Assembly (NCBI RefSeq): GCF_003443875.1
Contig: NZ_CP027482.1
Coordinates: 620,001-684,000, forward strand
From: Aeromicrobium sp. A1-2
GTDB lineage: Bacteria; Actinomycetota; Actinomycetes; Propionibacteriales; Nocardioidaceae
Direction of reading: 5' to 3'
DNA length: 64,000 bases
Each line of letters begins with the position of its first letter. The stretch's first letter is position 1. Both the position numbers and the translations under genes were made by a program. Below the pieces are notes generated by a model, which saw nothing but the letters and a program-made list of their open reading frames with translations, did not search any database and had not been told where the DNA came from. Below, one piece after another: positions 26,374 to 34,363 of the stretch.

Positions 26374-27774
26374 ATGGATCGACTCAGTGGTCTCGACGCC
26401 AGTTTCCTGTACCTCGAGAGCGGCGCACAGCTCATGCATGTGTGCGGCGTCATCGTGGTTGATCCGGCAACCATTCCCGGCGGCTACGACTTTGCAAGGT
26501 TCCGGCAGGAGCTGTCTGCGCGAGTCTCGGACATCCCGATGTTCAACCGCAAGCTCAAACTCGTACCCGGCGGCATCGACTTCCCGGTCTGGGTCACCGA
26601 TGATGAGTTCGACATTGATCGCCACGTCCACCGGCTCGCCGTTCCCGCACCCGGCGGGGACCGGGAGGTGTCTGAGGTCACCGGGCACCTGGCCGGTATT
26701 CCCCTCGACCGATCGCGTCCGCTGTGGGAGATGTACGTCATCGAAGGCCTGGCCAACGGCAAGATCGCGGTGTTCTCGAAGATGCACCATGCCTCGGTCG
26801 ACGGAGTCTCCGGATCGAACATGATCTCCTATCTCTGCAGCCTGGAGCCTGATGCTCCGCCGCTCGACACGGGCTCGGGAACCAACGAGCATCAACGTGT
26901 CCCATCTGATCTGGAGCTGGTCGGCCGAGGTGTGATGGCCACCGCGACCAAGCCATGGCAGCTGGCCAGGCTGGTCGCGCCCACGGCGCGAACCTTGGTC
27001 GAAAGTGCCAGTCGCGCACGCAGGGGCACCGCGATGGCCGCGCCGCTGACTGCGCCACGAACATCGTTCAACGGGACGATCACGGGCCACCGATCGATCG
27101 CCTTCACTGATGTTCCACTGGCCACGATCAAGGAGATCAAGTCGGCCGTGCCCGGCGCCACGGTCAACGATGTGGTGCTCGCGCTCAGCGGAGGTGCGCT
27201 GCGTCGCTACCTCCAGGAGCGCGGCGAGCTCCCCGAGACCTCGCTGCTGGCCAGCGTGCCGGTGTCGGTCCGCGGGAAGTCCACGAAGTCCAGCGGGCGC
27301 AACCAGGTGTCGTCGATCTTCTGCCGGCTGGGAACCGATGTCGAGGACCCGCTGGAGCGCATCACGGCGATGGCGGTGGCCAACGCTCACGCCAAGGACC
27401 ACCACACGGCGGTCCCCGCCGACACCTTGCAGGAATGGGCCGAGTTCGCGGCACCGCGCACGTTCGGGCTGGCGGTCCGGATGGTCTCCGACCTCCGGCT
27501 CGCGGAGAAGGGACCGGTGATCCACAACCTGGTCATCTCCAACGTGCCCGGGCCGCCCGTGCCGTTGTACTTCGTGGGATCGCGCATCGACGCGATGTAT
27601 CCGTTGGGTCCGGTCTTCCACGGTGCGGGGCTCAACATCACCGTGATGAGCAACAACGGACAGATGCATATCGGCGCCATCGCGTGCAGCGAGTCGATGC
27701 CGCGGGTGTGGGACCTGGTCGACCAGTTCCAGGCCGAGCTCGCGGCGATGCGCGAGGCCGTGCTCGGCGACTGA
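26374..27774 (+). CDS. Wax ester synthase / diacylglycerol acyltransferase (WS/DGAT)
   Basis: 466 residues. The catalytic HHxxxDG motif is HHASVDG (His138, His139, Asp143). The conserved second motif NVPGPPVPLYFVGSRI and LNITVMSNNG in the C-terminal half match bacterial WS/DGAT enzymes. The enzyme esterifies acyl-CoA to a fatty alcohol or diacylglycerol. A KstR box precedes it (22 bases from the box to the ATG), so storage-lipid synthesis may be switched on with sterol catabolism. Divergent from the LipO-like hydrolase, as in mycobacteria. Confidence 0.88.
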   Translation: MDRLSGLDASFLYLESGAQLMHVCGVIVVDPATIPGGYDFARFRQELSARVSDIPMFNRKLKLVPGGIDFPVWVTDDEFDIDRHVHRLAVPAPGGDREVSEVTGHLAGIPLDRSRPLWEMYVIEGLANGKIAVFSKMHHASVDGVSGSNMISYLCSLEPDAPPLDTGSGTNEHQRVPSDLELVGRGVMATATKPWQLARLVAPTARTLVESASRARRGTAMAAPLTAPRTSFNGTITGHRSIAFTDVPLATIKEIKSAVPGATVNDVVLALSGGALRRYLQERGELPETSLLASVPVSVRGKSTKSSGRNQVSSIFCRLGTDVEDPLERITAMAVANAHAKDHHTAVPADTLQEWAEFAAPRTFGLAVRMVSDLRLAEKGPVIHNLVISNVPGPPVPLYFVGSRIDAMYPLGPVFHGAGLNITVMSNNGQMHIGAIACSESMPRVWDLVDQFQAELAAMREAVLGD

Positions 27775-27775
27775 G

Positions 27776-28729
27776 TCAGCCCGCCTGGCGGGCCAGCTCG
27801 CGATCGCGGATCCGGGCCGACGTGGCGCGAGCGGCTTCGAGCAGCACCGGCACGAACGACTGATACTCCAGCACGCATCCCGCGTGCCCGCAGTCGGCCT
27901 CGTGCACCGTCGCGCCCGGGATGCGGGCCGCCAGATCGTACTGGCGAGACGGCGGAATCACGTGGTCGTTGCCGGTGACGACGACCGCGGTGGGGATGTC
28001 GATGTGCGACAGCCAGGGCCTCGAGTGGTGGCGACCCAGGGAGGCGACCGCCTGCCCCACGGCCCACCCGCTGGTTGCCCGCCACTGCTTCATCGCCCAA
28101 CGGGCGGTGTCCGAGCTGTCGGCGTCGATGGACTCCATGGCGGCCGCGCCAGCCTGGTTGACGACCCGTGACCGCGACAGCGTCGCGCTGAGGCCCATGC
28201 CGAGCTCCATCGCTGCGTGAAAGATCCGTTCGCGGCCGTTGGTTCGGAAGTGGGCCGTGCTGGCGGCGAGGATGAGCCCACCAGCGGCGTCGGGATGCTG
28301 GCGCCAGACCCGCTGCGCCACGACCGATCCCATCGAGTATCCGGCGACGATGGGGCGCACCAGACCCAGCGCTTCGATCACGGCAGCCACATCGTCGGCG
28401 CAGTCTGAGATCAGGAACTTCTCGGACGTGATACCACGTCCGTGCCAACGCTGGTCGAAGGTGATGACCCGATAGCGCTCCGCCAGCAGGGGGATCGCCG
28501 GGAACCAGGTCAGCTGGCCGGTGCAGCCAACCGCGTGCAACAAGATGATGACGGGAGCATCGGGGGTGGGGCCGGGCACATCGGTCAGCCAGGTTCGCCC
28601 GCGACGGGGCAGTTCCAGCCACCGTCCTTCCGGCAGCTCCACCGGCGGGAGGTGGTACAGGTCCCACGAGGAGGGGTCGGGCAGCAGGTGACGCAAGCCG
28701 TCGATGGCCAGCTTGACCGGATTGGGCAC
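27776..28729 (-). CDS. Alpha/beta hydrolase, probable esterase
   Basis: 317 residues. The nucleophile elbow GYSMGS has Ser132; ITFDQRWHGRG precedes it, and the catalytic His is in DCGHAGC (about His282). A cytoplasmic hydrolase of the meta-cleavage/haloperoxidase-like superfamily. Divergent from chsE with a KstR box between, so likely KstR-controlled. It ends one base after the WS/DGAT stop and converges with it. Substrate unknown. Confidence 0.78.
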   Translation of the reverse strand: MPNPVKLAIDGLRHLLPDPSSWDLYHLPPVELPEGRWLELPRRGRTWLTDVPGPTPDAPVIILLHAVGCTGQLTWFPAIPLLAERYRVITFDQRWHGRGITSEKFLISDCADDVAAVIEALGLVRPIVAGYSMGSVVAQRVWRQHPDAAGGLILAASTAHFRTNGRERIFHAAMELGMGLSATLSRSRVVNQAGAAAMESIDADSSDTARWAMKQWRATSGWAVGQAVASLGRHHSRPWLSHIDIPTAVVVTGNDHVIPPSRQYDLAARIPGATVHEADCGHAGCVLEYQSFVPVLLEAARATSARIRDRELARQAG

Positions 28730-28762
28730 GTGGAACTCCTCGGGGATCGACTTCCGTACGAT

Positions 28763-28776
28763 TAGAACACGTTATA
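28763..28776. promoter_or_regulatory. KstR box
   Basis: TAGAACACGTTATA fits TNNAACNNGTTNNA; between the alpha/beta hydrolase and chsE1-chsE2 genes. Confidence 0.87.
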
Positions 28777-28819
28777 GTTTTGCTGGGCGGAAGTAGGCCA
28801 CTCGAAGGAGAAGATCTGC

Positions 28820-31000
28820 GTGGATTCAGTACTCGACGAGGTGCGCTCCGTCATCGGCGACGTACTCGACCGCGGTGACGGGTCGTGGTTTGCCCTGCAG
28901 GAGTCCGGGCTGCTGGCGCTTGCCGCCCCGGAGAGCCTGGGTGGTGAGGCGCTGGGCCTGACCGAGATCTCGGTGCTGCTGCACGAAGTGGGGCGGCGTG
29001 CCGCCGACCTCCCGGTGTGGGAGACGTTGGCCTGCGGACTGCTGCCGCTCGTGCGTTCGGGTGCTGACGCCCTGCAGGCCGATCTCGTGCCGCGGGTCCT
29101 GGCCGGCGAGCTCATGCTCGTGCCGGCGCTCAGCGAGCCCGGTGCGCCCTTGCCGGTCAGTCCGGCGACCAGGTACGACGACACCGGGGTCAGCGGAACC
29201 AAGATCGGAGTGACGGTCCTCGGATCCACGACCCTGCTCCTTGTCTCGGCCACCGGTGCAGACGGCGCACCGGTAGTCGTCCTGGTTGATCCAGCCGGAC
29301 CGGGGGTGGGTCAGACATCCACCACGACTTCCGCCGGTTCGGTCGAAGCCACCTATACCTTCGACTCGGCTCCGGTGGTCGGAGTGCTCGACGCCGAGGT
29401 CGTGCGGAACCACGCCATCGCGGGCCTCGCAGCCCTCGGCGCCGGAGTGGTGGAAGGCGCTCGGGATCTGACCGCTGGCTATATCCGTGACCGCCGTCAG
29501 TTCGGTCGCGCACTGGCGGAGTTCCAGGCCGTCGCGCAGCAGATCGCCGATGTCTACATCGCCTCGCGGACGTTCACGCTCACGGCAGGCGAGGTGGTGC
29601 GCCGCCTCGACGCCGGCGACCCGGCGGACGACGACCTGGCGATCGCCGCCTTCTGGTTCGCCGATCGTGCCTCCACCGTGATGCAGGTCTGCCAGCACCT
29701 GCACGGCGGAATGGGCGTCGACGAGACCTACGCGATGGCTGGCTACTTCGCGCGGGTGCGCGACATCAGCCGACATCTGGGTGGCCCGGTGACGCTCGCT
29801 GCCGTCCCGATCTGTGAGTCCGCGGGCAAGAATGCCGAGCTGACGGCAGAGGAGCGCGCCTTCAAGGAGGAAGCCCGGACCTATCTCACCGCACTTGCCA
29901 GCGACGCCGACCGCGACGAGATGCGATCGGATCGACATGGGCCGGCCTACCACCGGGTCATCAAGCAGATGGGTGCCGATGGCTGGATGGGCGTGGGCTG
30001 GCCGAAGGAGTACGGCGGCCAGGGCCGAGGCGTCATCGAGCAGCAGTCGTTCGTCAACGAAGCCGCTCACGCCGATGTGCACCTGCCCTCCGTGACGCTG
30101 CAGACCGTGGGACCGACGCTGCAGGCGTTCGGTACCGAGAAGCAGAAGGACATGTTCCTCGCCGACATCATCACCGGCGACGTGCACTTCGCGATCGGCT
30201 ACAGCGAGCCGGACGCGGGCACGGACCTTGCATCCATGCGCACCACCGCCCGCCGCGACGGTGACCACTACGTCGTGAACGGTCAGAAGATGTGGACCAC
30301 GGGCGGTCACGCGGCGGACTACGTCTGGCTGGGTGTCCGCACCGATCCCGACGCGTCCCCGCATCGCGGCATCTCGGTCCTCATCGTCGACACCAAGGAC
30401 CCCGGCTACTCCTGGACACCGATCGTCACGAGCGACGGCTCGCACCACACCAATGCGACGTACTTCAACGACGTGCGCGTGCCCGTCGACATGCTGGTCG
30501 GGGAGGAGAACCGCGGCTGGCAGCTCATCACGACCCAGCTCAACCACGAGCGGGTCATGCTGGGTCCCGCCGGCCGCATCGAGGGCTTGCGCGACATGGT
30601 GCGCAAGTGGGCCGAGGGACGTCACACCCCCGATGGCACCCCGGTTCTCGAGCTGCCGTGGGTCCGCGACACCTTGGCCCGTGCCACGGCGTCGTTCCGC
30701 ATCAACGAGCTGCTCAACTGGGCTGTCGCTCGTGCTGCTGCGATCGAGCGCTCGGCGGTGGCCGATGCCTCGACGTCGAAGGTTTTCGCCAGCGACGAGG
30801 TGCAGCGACTCGGACTGGCCCTCGCGGACATCGTCACTGCGTGCGGCGATCCGTCCGACCCGGAAACCGGACGTCTGGCGCAATATCTCGACGCGACCAG
30901 CAAGCGCAATCTGGTGCTCAGCTTCGGTGGCGGCGTCAACGAGGTGCAGCGCGAGCTGATCGCGATGTTCGGCCTCGACCTGCCGCGGGTGCCGCGATGA
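28820..31000 (+). CDS. Fused ChsE1-ChsE2 sterol acyl-CoA dehydrogenase (FadE28-FadE29 equivalent)
   Basis: 726 residues; GTG start with AAGGAGAAG upstream. Residues about 1-335 correspond to ChsE1 (FadE28): ALQESGLLALAAPESLGG and RRQFGRALAEFQAVAQQIAD. Residues about 340-726 correspond to ChsE2 (FadE29): RHGPAYHRVIKQMGADGWMG, AIGYSEPDAGTDLASMRTTA, NGQKMWTTGGHAADYVWLG and LVLSFGGGVNEVQREL, strongly like mycobacterial FadE29. In M. tuberculosis these are separate subunits of a heterotetramer that dehydrogenates the three-carbon side chain. Here they are one polypeptide in the same order. KstR box 43 bases upstream; chsH overlaps by ATGA. Confidence 0.87.
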   Translation: MDSVLDEVRSVIGDVLDRGDGSWFALQESGLLALAAPESLGGEALGLTEISVLLHEVGRRAADLPVWETLACGLLPLVRSGADALQADLVPRVLAGELMLVPALSEPGAPLPVSPATRYDDTGVSGTKIGVTVLGSTTLLLVSATGADGAPVVVLVDPAGPGVGQTSTTTSAGSVEATYTFDSAPVVGVLDAEVVRNHAIAGLAALGAGVVEGARDLTAGYIRDRRQFGRALAEFQAVAQQIADVYIASRTFTLTAGEVVRRLDAGDPADDDLAIAAFWFADRASTVMQVCQHLHGGMGVDETYAMAGYFARVRDISRHLGGPVTLAAVPICESAGKNAELTAEERAFKEEARTYLTALASDADRDEMRSDRHGPAYHRVIKQMGADGWMGVGWPKEYGGQGRGVIEQQSFVNEAAHADVHLPSVTLQTVGPTLQAFGTEKQKDMFLADIITGDVHFAIGYSEPDAGTDLASMRTTARRDGDHYVVNGQKMWTTGGHAADYVWLGVRTDPDASPHRGISVLIVDTKDPGYSWTPIVTSDGSHHTNATYFNDVRVPVDMLVGEENRGWQLITTQLNHERVMLGPAGRIEGLRDMVRKWAEGRHTPDGTPVLELPWVRDTLARATASFRINELLNWAVARAAAIERSAVADASTSKVFASDEVQRLGLALADIVTACGDPSDPETGRLAQYLDATSKRNLVLSFGGGVNEVQRELIAMFGLDLPRVPR

Positions 31001-32283
31001 CCCACGATCAGATCATGGCTCGCACGGACGAGATCAAGGCGCGGGGCAGCAGCCCGGCGCGGGTCGCGCACGACCCGGTCAATGCCCCCATGATCCGGCA
31101 CTGGGCCGAGGCGATCGGAGACCGGAATCCCCGCTGGGCCCCGGGACCCGACACCGAGGCGCCGCCGGCGATGGCGCAGGTGTGGACGATGTACGGCCTG
31201 GATCCCGCGCGCATGCCCGGCGACCCACTGCCCGACACGATGAAGGTGCTCGACGACGCCGGCTTCACCGCCGTGCTCGGCACGAACTGCGACCAGACGT
31301 ATTCCCGCACGCTGCGGCCCGGTGAAGTCGTGAGCATCAGCACCCGGCTCGCCGACGTCGTCGGGCCGAAGCTGACCGGGGTGGGGGAGGGCTACTTCAT
31401 CACGACCCAGAGCGTATGGACGGTCGGCGACGAAGAGGTCGCGACGATGACGTTCCGGGTGCTGAAGTTCAAGCCGGGAACGGGGCGCGTGGTCGTCGAC
31501 AAGTCGAAGTCGTCCCGCCCGATGATCAACCGCGACACCGAGTTCTTCTGGGCGGGCACCGCGATCGGCGAGCTGCGGGTCCAGAGGTGCAACGCCTGTG
31601 GCGAGCTGCGCCACCCGCCCGGTCCGGTTTGTCCGTCGTGCCATGCCATGGATCGCGGATTCGTCGTCGCGTCGGGCCGGGGGACAGTCCACTCGTTCCT
31701 GGTCCACCACGCTCCGGCGGTTCCGGGCAAGAAGCTGCCGCTCACGCTGGCTCTCGTCGAGCTCGACGAGGGCGTCCGGATGGTCGGGGAGGTCAGTGGT
31801 GACGTGGCGATCGGCGATGCCGTCGAGGTGTGGTTCGACCCGATCGACGATGAGGTGACGCTCGCCAAGTGGCAGCCAGCAGGCACCCCTGCGCCCGAGC
31901 CACAGCCTGAAGAGAAGTCCGACCTCCCGGTCTGGGAGCTTCCGATCACCCCGACGCTCGTGGTCTCGACGGCACTGGCCACCCGCGATTTCCAGGACGT
32001 CCACCACGATCGGGACCGTTCGATCGGTCACGGCAGCAAGGACATCTTCATCAACATCTTGAGCACGACGGGGCTGGTGCAGCGCTACGTGACCGAATGG
32101 GCCGGCCCGCAGACACAGGTGCTCTCGTGCGCGTTGCGGCTCGGAGCGCCCGCGCACCCGTACGACACGCTGCGCTTCACCGGGACCATCGTGTCCGAGA
32201 TCGATGGCGTGACCACGCTCGACGTCACGGGCCTGGTGTCTGTCGGAACGCACGTCAACGCCCGACTGGAGATCACCCGATGA
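30997..32283 (+). CDS. Fused ChsH2-ChsH1 sterol enoyl-CoA hydratase
   Basis: 428 residues. ATG at 30997 overlaps the chsE stop. Residues about 1-180 are MaoC-like. Residues about 185-290 are a DUF35 domain with a Zn finger Cys198, Cys201, Cys212 and Cys215; these two form the ChsH2 part. After a Pro/Glu-rich linker (about 296-310) comes a second MaoC domain, the ChsH1 part, with the hydratase motif DFQDVHHDRD (Asp331 with His336/337). In M. tuberculosis ChsH2 and ChsH1 are separate genes forming a hydratase that hydrates the side-chain enoyl-CoA and then passes it to Ltp2. Order here matches that operon. Confidence 0.87.
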   Translation: MTHDQIMARTDEIKARGSSPARVAHDPVNAPMIRHWAEAIGDRNPRWAPGPDTEAPPAMAQVWTMYGLDPARMPGDPLPDTMKVLDDAGFTAVLGTNCDQTYSRTLRPGEVVSISTRLADVVGPKLTGVGEGYFITTQSVWTVGDEEVATMTFRVLKFKPGTGRVVVDKSKSSRPMINRDTEFFWAGTAIGELRVQRCNACGELRHPPGPVCPSCHAMDRGFVVASGRGTVHSFLVHHAPAVPGKKLPLTLALVELDEGVRMVGEVSGDVAIGDAVEVWFDPIDDEVTLAKWQPAGTPAPEPQPEEKSDLPVWELPITPTLVVSTALATRDFQDVHHDRDRSIGHGSKDIFINILSTTGLVQRYVTEWAGPQTQVLSCALRLGAPAHPYDTLRFTGTIVSEIDGVTTLDVTGLVSVGTHVNARLEITR

Positions 32284-33449
32284 GCAGCTTCAGCGGCGCC
32301 GCGGCCATTGCCGGCATCGGAGCGACCGAGTTCTCGAAGGAGTCGGGACGCTCCGAGCTCCAGCTGTCGGCCGAGGCGACCCTCGCAGCGCTCGCGGATG
32401 CGGGGCTCACGGCGTCCGACGTCGACGGGCTCGTGACCTTCACGATGGACTCGACGTCCGAGATCGCGCTGGCCCGCGAGCTCGGCATCGGCGACCTGCG
32501 GTTCTTCAGCCGCATCAACTATGGCGGGGGAGCGGCCTGCGCCACGGTGCAGCAGGCGGCGATGGCGGTCGCGACGGGCATGGCCGACGTCGTGGTGGCC
32601 TATCGGGGCTTCAATGAGCGATCCGGTCAGCGCTTCGGGCAGGTGCAGAAGTGGGCCGCCGAGCAGGTCAACACCAACGGCCTCGACAACGCGTGGACCT
32701 ACCCGCAGGGGCTCTCGACTCCCGCCGCCACGGTCGCGATGCAGGCCCGTCGCTACATGCACGAGTACGGCGCCACATCCGAAGACTTCGGTCGTGTCGC
32801 GGTGGCGGATCGCCGGCACGCGGCCAACAACCCGGCGGCGTTCTTCTACCAGAAGCCCATCACGATCCAGGACCACCAGAGCTCGCGGATCATCGCCGAC
32901 CCGCTCCGTCTGCTCGACTGCTGCCAGGAGAGCGACGGGGCTGTCGCGATCGTCGTCACGTCCACCGAGCGGGCCCGCGACCTCAGGGCCGGTGCCGTTC
33001 CCATCCTGGCCGCTGCCCAGGGCAGCGCCGCCGACCAGTTCGTCATGACGTCCTACTATCGCGACGACATCGGCATCGCCGAGATGGGCGTCGTGGGCCG
33101 CGACCTGTGGCGCCAGTCAGGCCTCGCGCCCGCCGACATCCAGACGGCGGTGCTCTACGACCACTTCACGCCGTACGTGCTCATGCAGCTGGAGGAGCTC
33201 GGCTTCTGCGGCCGCGGAGAGGCGAAGGACTTCATCGCCGACGGTGCGATCGAGATCGGGGGCCGACTGCCGCTGAACACCCATGGTGGGCAGCTCGGCG
33301 AGGCGTACATCCATGGCATGAACGGGATCGCTGAAGGGGTGCGCCAGATCCGTGGGTCGTCGGTCAACCAGGTCGACGGGGCACGGCACGTCCTCGTCAC
33401 GGCCGGCACCGGTGTGCCCACCTCGGGGCTCATCCTCGGCGGTGCCTGA
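32280..33449 (+). CDS. ltp2: Ltp2, steroid side-chain aldolase (thiolase-like)
   Basis: 389 residues from the ATG in the ATGA overlap with chsH. Thiolase fold: GIGATEFSKESGRS at the N-terminus, YGGGAACATVQQAAMAVATG in the middle, and PLNTHGGQLGEAYIHGMNG at the end. Tyr293 (LYDHFTPY) and Tyr343 (EAYIHG) align with the two tyrosines implicated in Ltp2 retro-aldol cleavage. Ltp2 releases propionyl-CoA from the hydrated side chain to give androstenedione-type rings, working on the DUF35 domain of ChsH2. The gene order completes the chsE-chsH-ltp2 module. Confidence 0.9.
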   Translation: MSSFSGAAAIAGIGATEFSKESGRSELQLSAEATLAALADAGLTASDVDGLVTFTMDSTSEIALARELGIGDLRFFSRINYGGGAACATVQQAAMAVATGMADVVVAYRGFNERSGQRFGQVQKWAAEQVNTNGLDNAWTYPQGLSTPAATVAMQARRYMHEYGATSEDFGRVAVADRRHAANNPAAFFYQKPITIQDHQSSRIIADPLRLLDCCQESDGAVAIVVTSTERARDLRAGAVPILAAAQGSAADQFVMTSYYRDDIGIAEMGVVGRDLWRQSGLAPADIQTAVLYDHFTPYVLMQLEELGFCGRGEAKDFIADGAIEIGGRLPLNTHGGQLGEAYIHGMNGIAEGVRQIRGSSVNQVDGARHVLVTAGTGVPTSGLILGGA

Positions 33450-33496
33450 GGTCGTTCGGACAGGCTCGACCGTCAGCGGGTCGAGACGGCTCAGGC
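33444..33496. terminator. Nested stem bidirectional terminator
   Basis: Outer arms GCCTGAG / CTCAGGC and inner arms CTCGACC / GGTCGAG. The outer arms include the stop codons of both convergent genes, ltp2 and hsd4B. Confidence 0.55.
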
Positions 33497-34363
33497 TCGG
33501 GCGATGAGGCAGTCGGCCAATGCTGGCCGCGCGTCGTCGCCGACCGTCGCGGTCACCACGATGCCGGCCGGCTCGTCCCACGCGTTGAGCGTGAGGGTCT
33601 CGCCGGGGAAGACGACGCCGGCGAACCGGGCCGAGAATCCGCCCACCGCTGAGGCGTCGCCGTCGAGGAGGAGGTCGGTGATCTCGCGCAGCACGATGCC
33701 GTACGTGGCGAGCCCGTGCAGGATTGGCGCGGGGAAGCCAGCCATCTCGGCGAAGGCCGGGTCGGCGTGCAGCGGGTTGCGGTCGCCGCACAGCCGGTAG
33801 AGGAGAGCCTGCTGCGGGGTGACGGCGTACGTCGTGGAGGCGTCGGGGGTGCGGTCCGGCACGGTGACCGCGGCGCCTTGGCCACGATTGCCTCCCCAGC
33901 CCCCTTCGCCCTTGACGAAGATCGACGAACGGACCCGCCACAGCTCGGCACCGGACGGATCGGTGGCGACGCCTTCCTGCCAGATGACGGCGGCTCTGCC
34001 CTTGTCCCAGACGTCGGTGATCGAGGTGGTGAGGCGCGCCGTTCCCGAGGCGGGCAGCGGGCCGCCCAGGTGGACCTCCTGCGCGCCGTGGACGACCCGG
34101 GCAAGGTCGATGTCGCAGCCGGGCAGGTCGAGGCTCGGCGGCTCCGTCACGTGGAAGGACGGCGCCACCACCGCGAAGCTGGGCAGCACCTGCAAGGCGT
34201 CGTCGTCGAGCGTCCAGCGCAGTGCGTTGGCCGAGAGATTGTCGCCCGAGCGCGAGCCGGCACCCACGGCCAGGTGGTAGAGCAGCACGTCGCTGCTCGT
34301 CCAGGAGAAGTCGACGGCGCCAACCGCGGCGCCGATGGCAACGTCAGGATCGATGGGCGTCAG
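33491..34363 (-). CDS. hsd4B: MaoC-type double-hotdog enoyl-CoA hydratase, Hsd4B-like, probable CTG start
   Basis: 290 residues if read from CTG at 34363. The N-terminus TPIDPDVAIGAAVGAVDFSW, then TSSDVLLYHLAVGAGS, matches mycobacterial Hsd4B (PIDLDVALGA... FSWTS), but no ATG, GTG or TTG begins it; the only codon that overlaps the kstD stop is CTG, in a CTGA overlap. A start at the GTG at 34288 would drop about 25 conserved residues. The C-terminal MaoC hotdog has LYRLCGDRNPLHADPAFAEM and PAPILHGLATYG. It is the hydratase for sterol side-chain beta-oxidation. Coupled downstream of kstD. Confidence 0.85.
   Translation of the reverse strand: MTPIDPDVAIGAAVGAVDFSWTSSDVLLYHLAVGAGSRSGDNLSANALRWTLDDDALQVLPSFAVVAPSFHVTEPPSLDLPGCDIDLARVVHGAQEVHLGGPLPASGTARLTTSITDVWDKGRAAVIWQEGVATDPSGAELWRVRSSIFVKGEGGWGGNRGQGAAVTVPDRTPDASTTYAVTPQQALLYRLCGDRNPLHADPAFAEMAGFPAPILHGLATYGIVLREITDLLLDGDASAVGGFSARFAGVVFPGETLTLNAWDEPAGIVVTATVGDDARPALADCLIARA

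Noticed and set aside
28826-30883. Very long open frame on the minus strand (685 codons) opposite chsE
   Set aside because: It is the antisense of a well-supported gene; no family motif, no ribosome-binding site. High GC opens such frames. The same applies at 30622-32253, 4600-5904 and 8308-9180.
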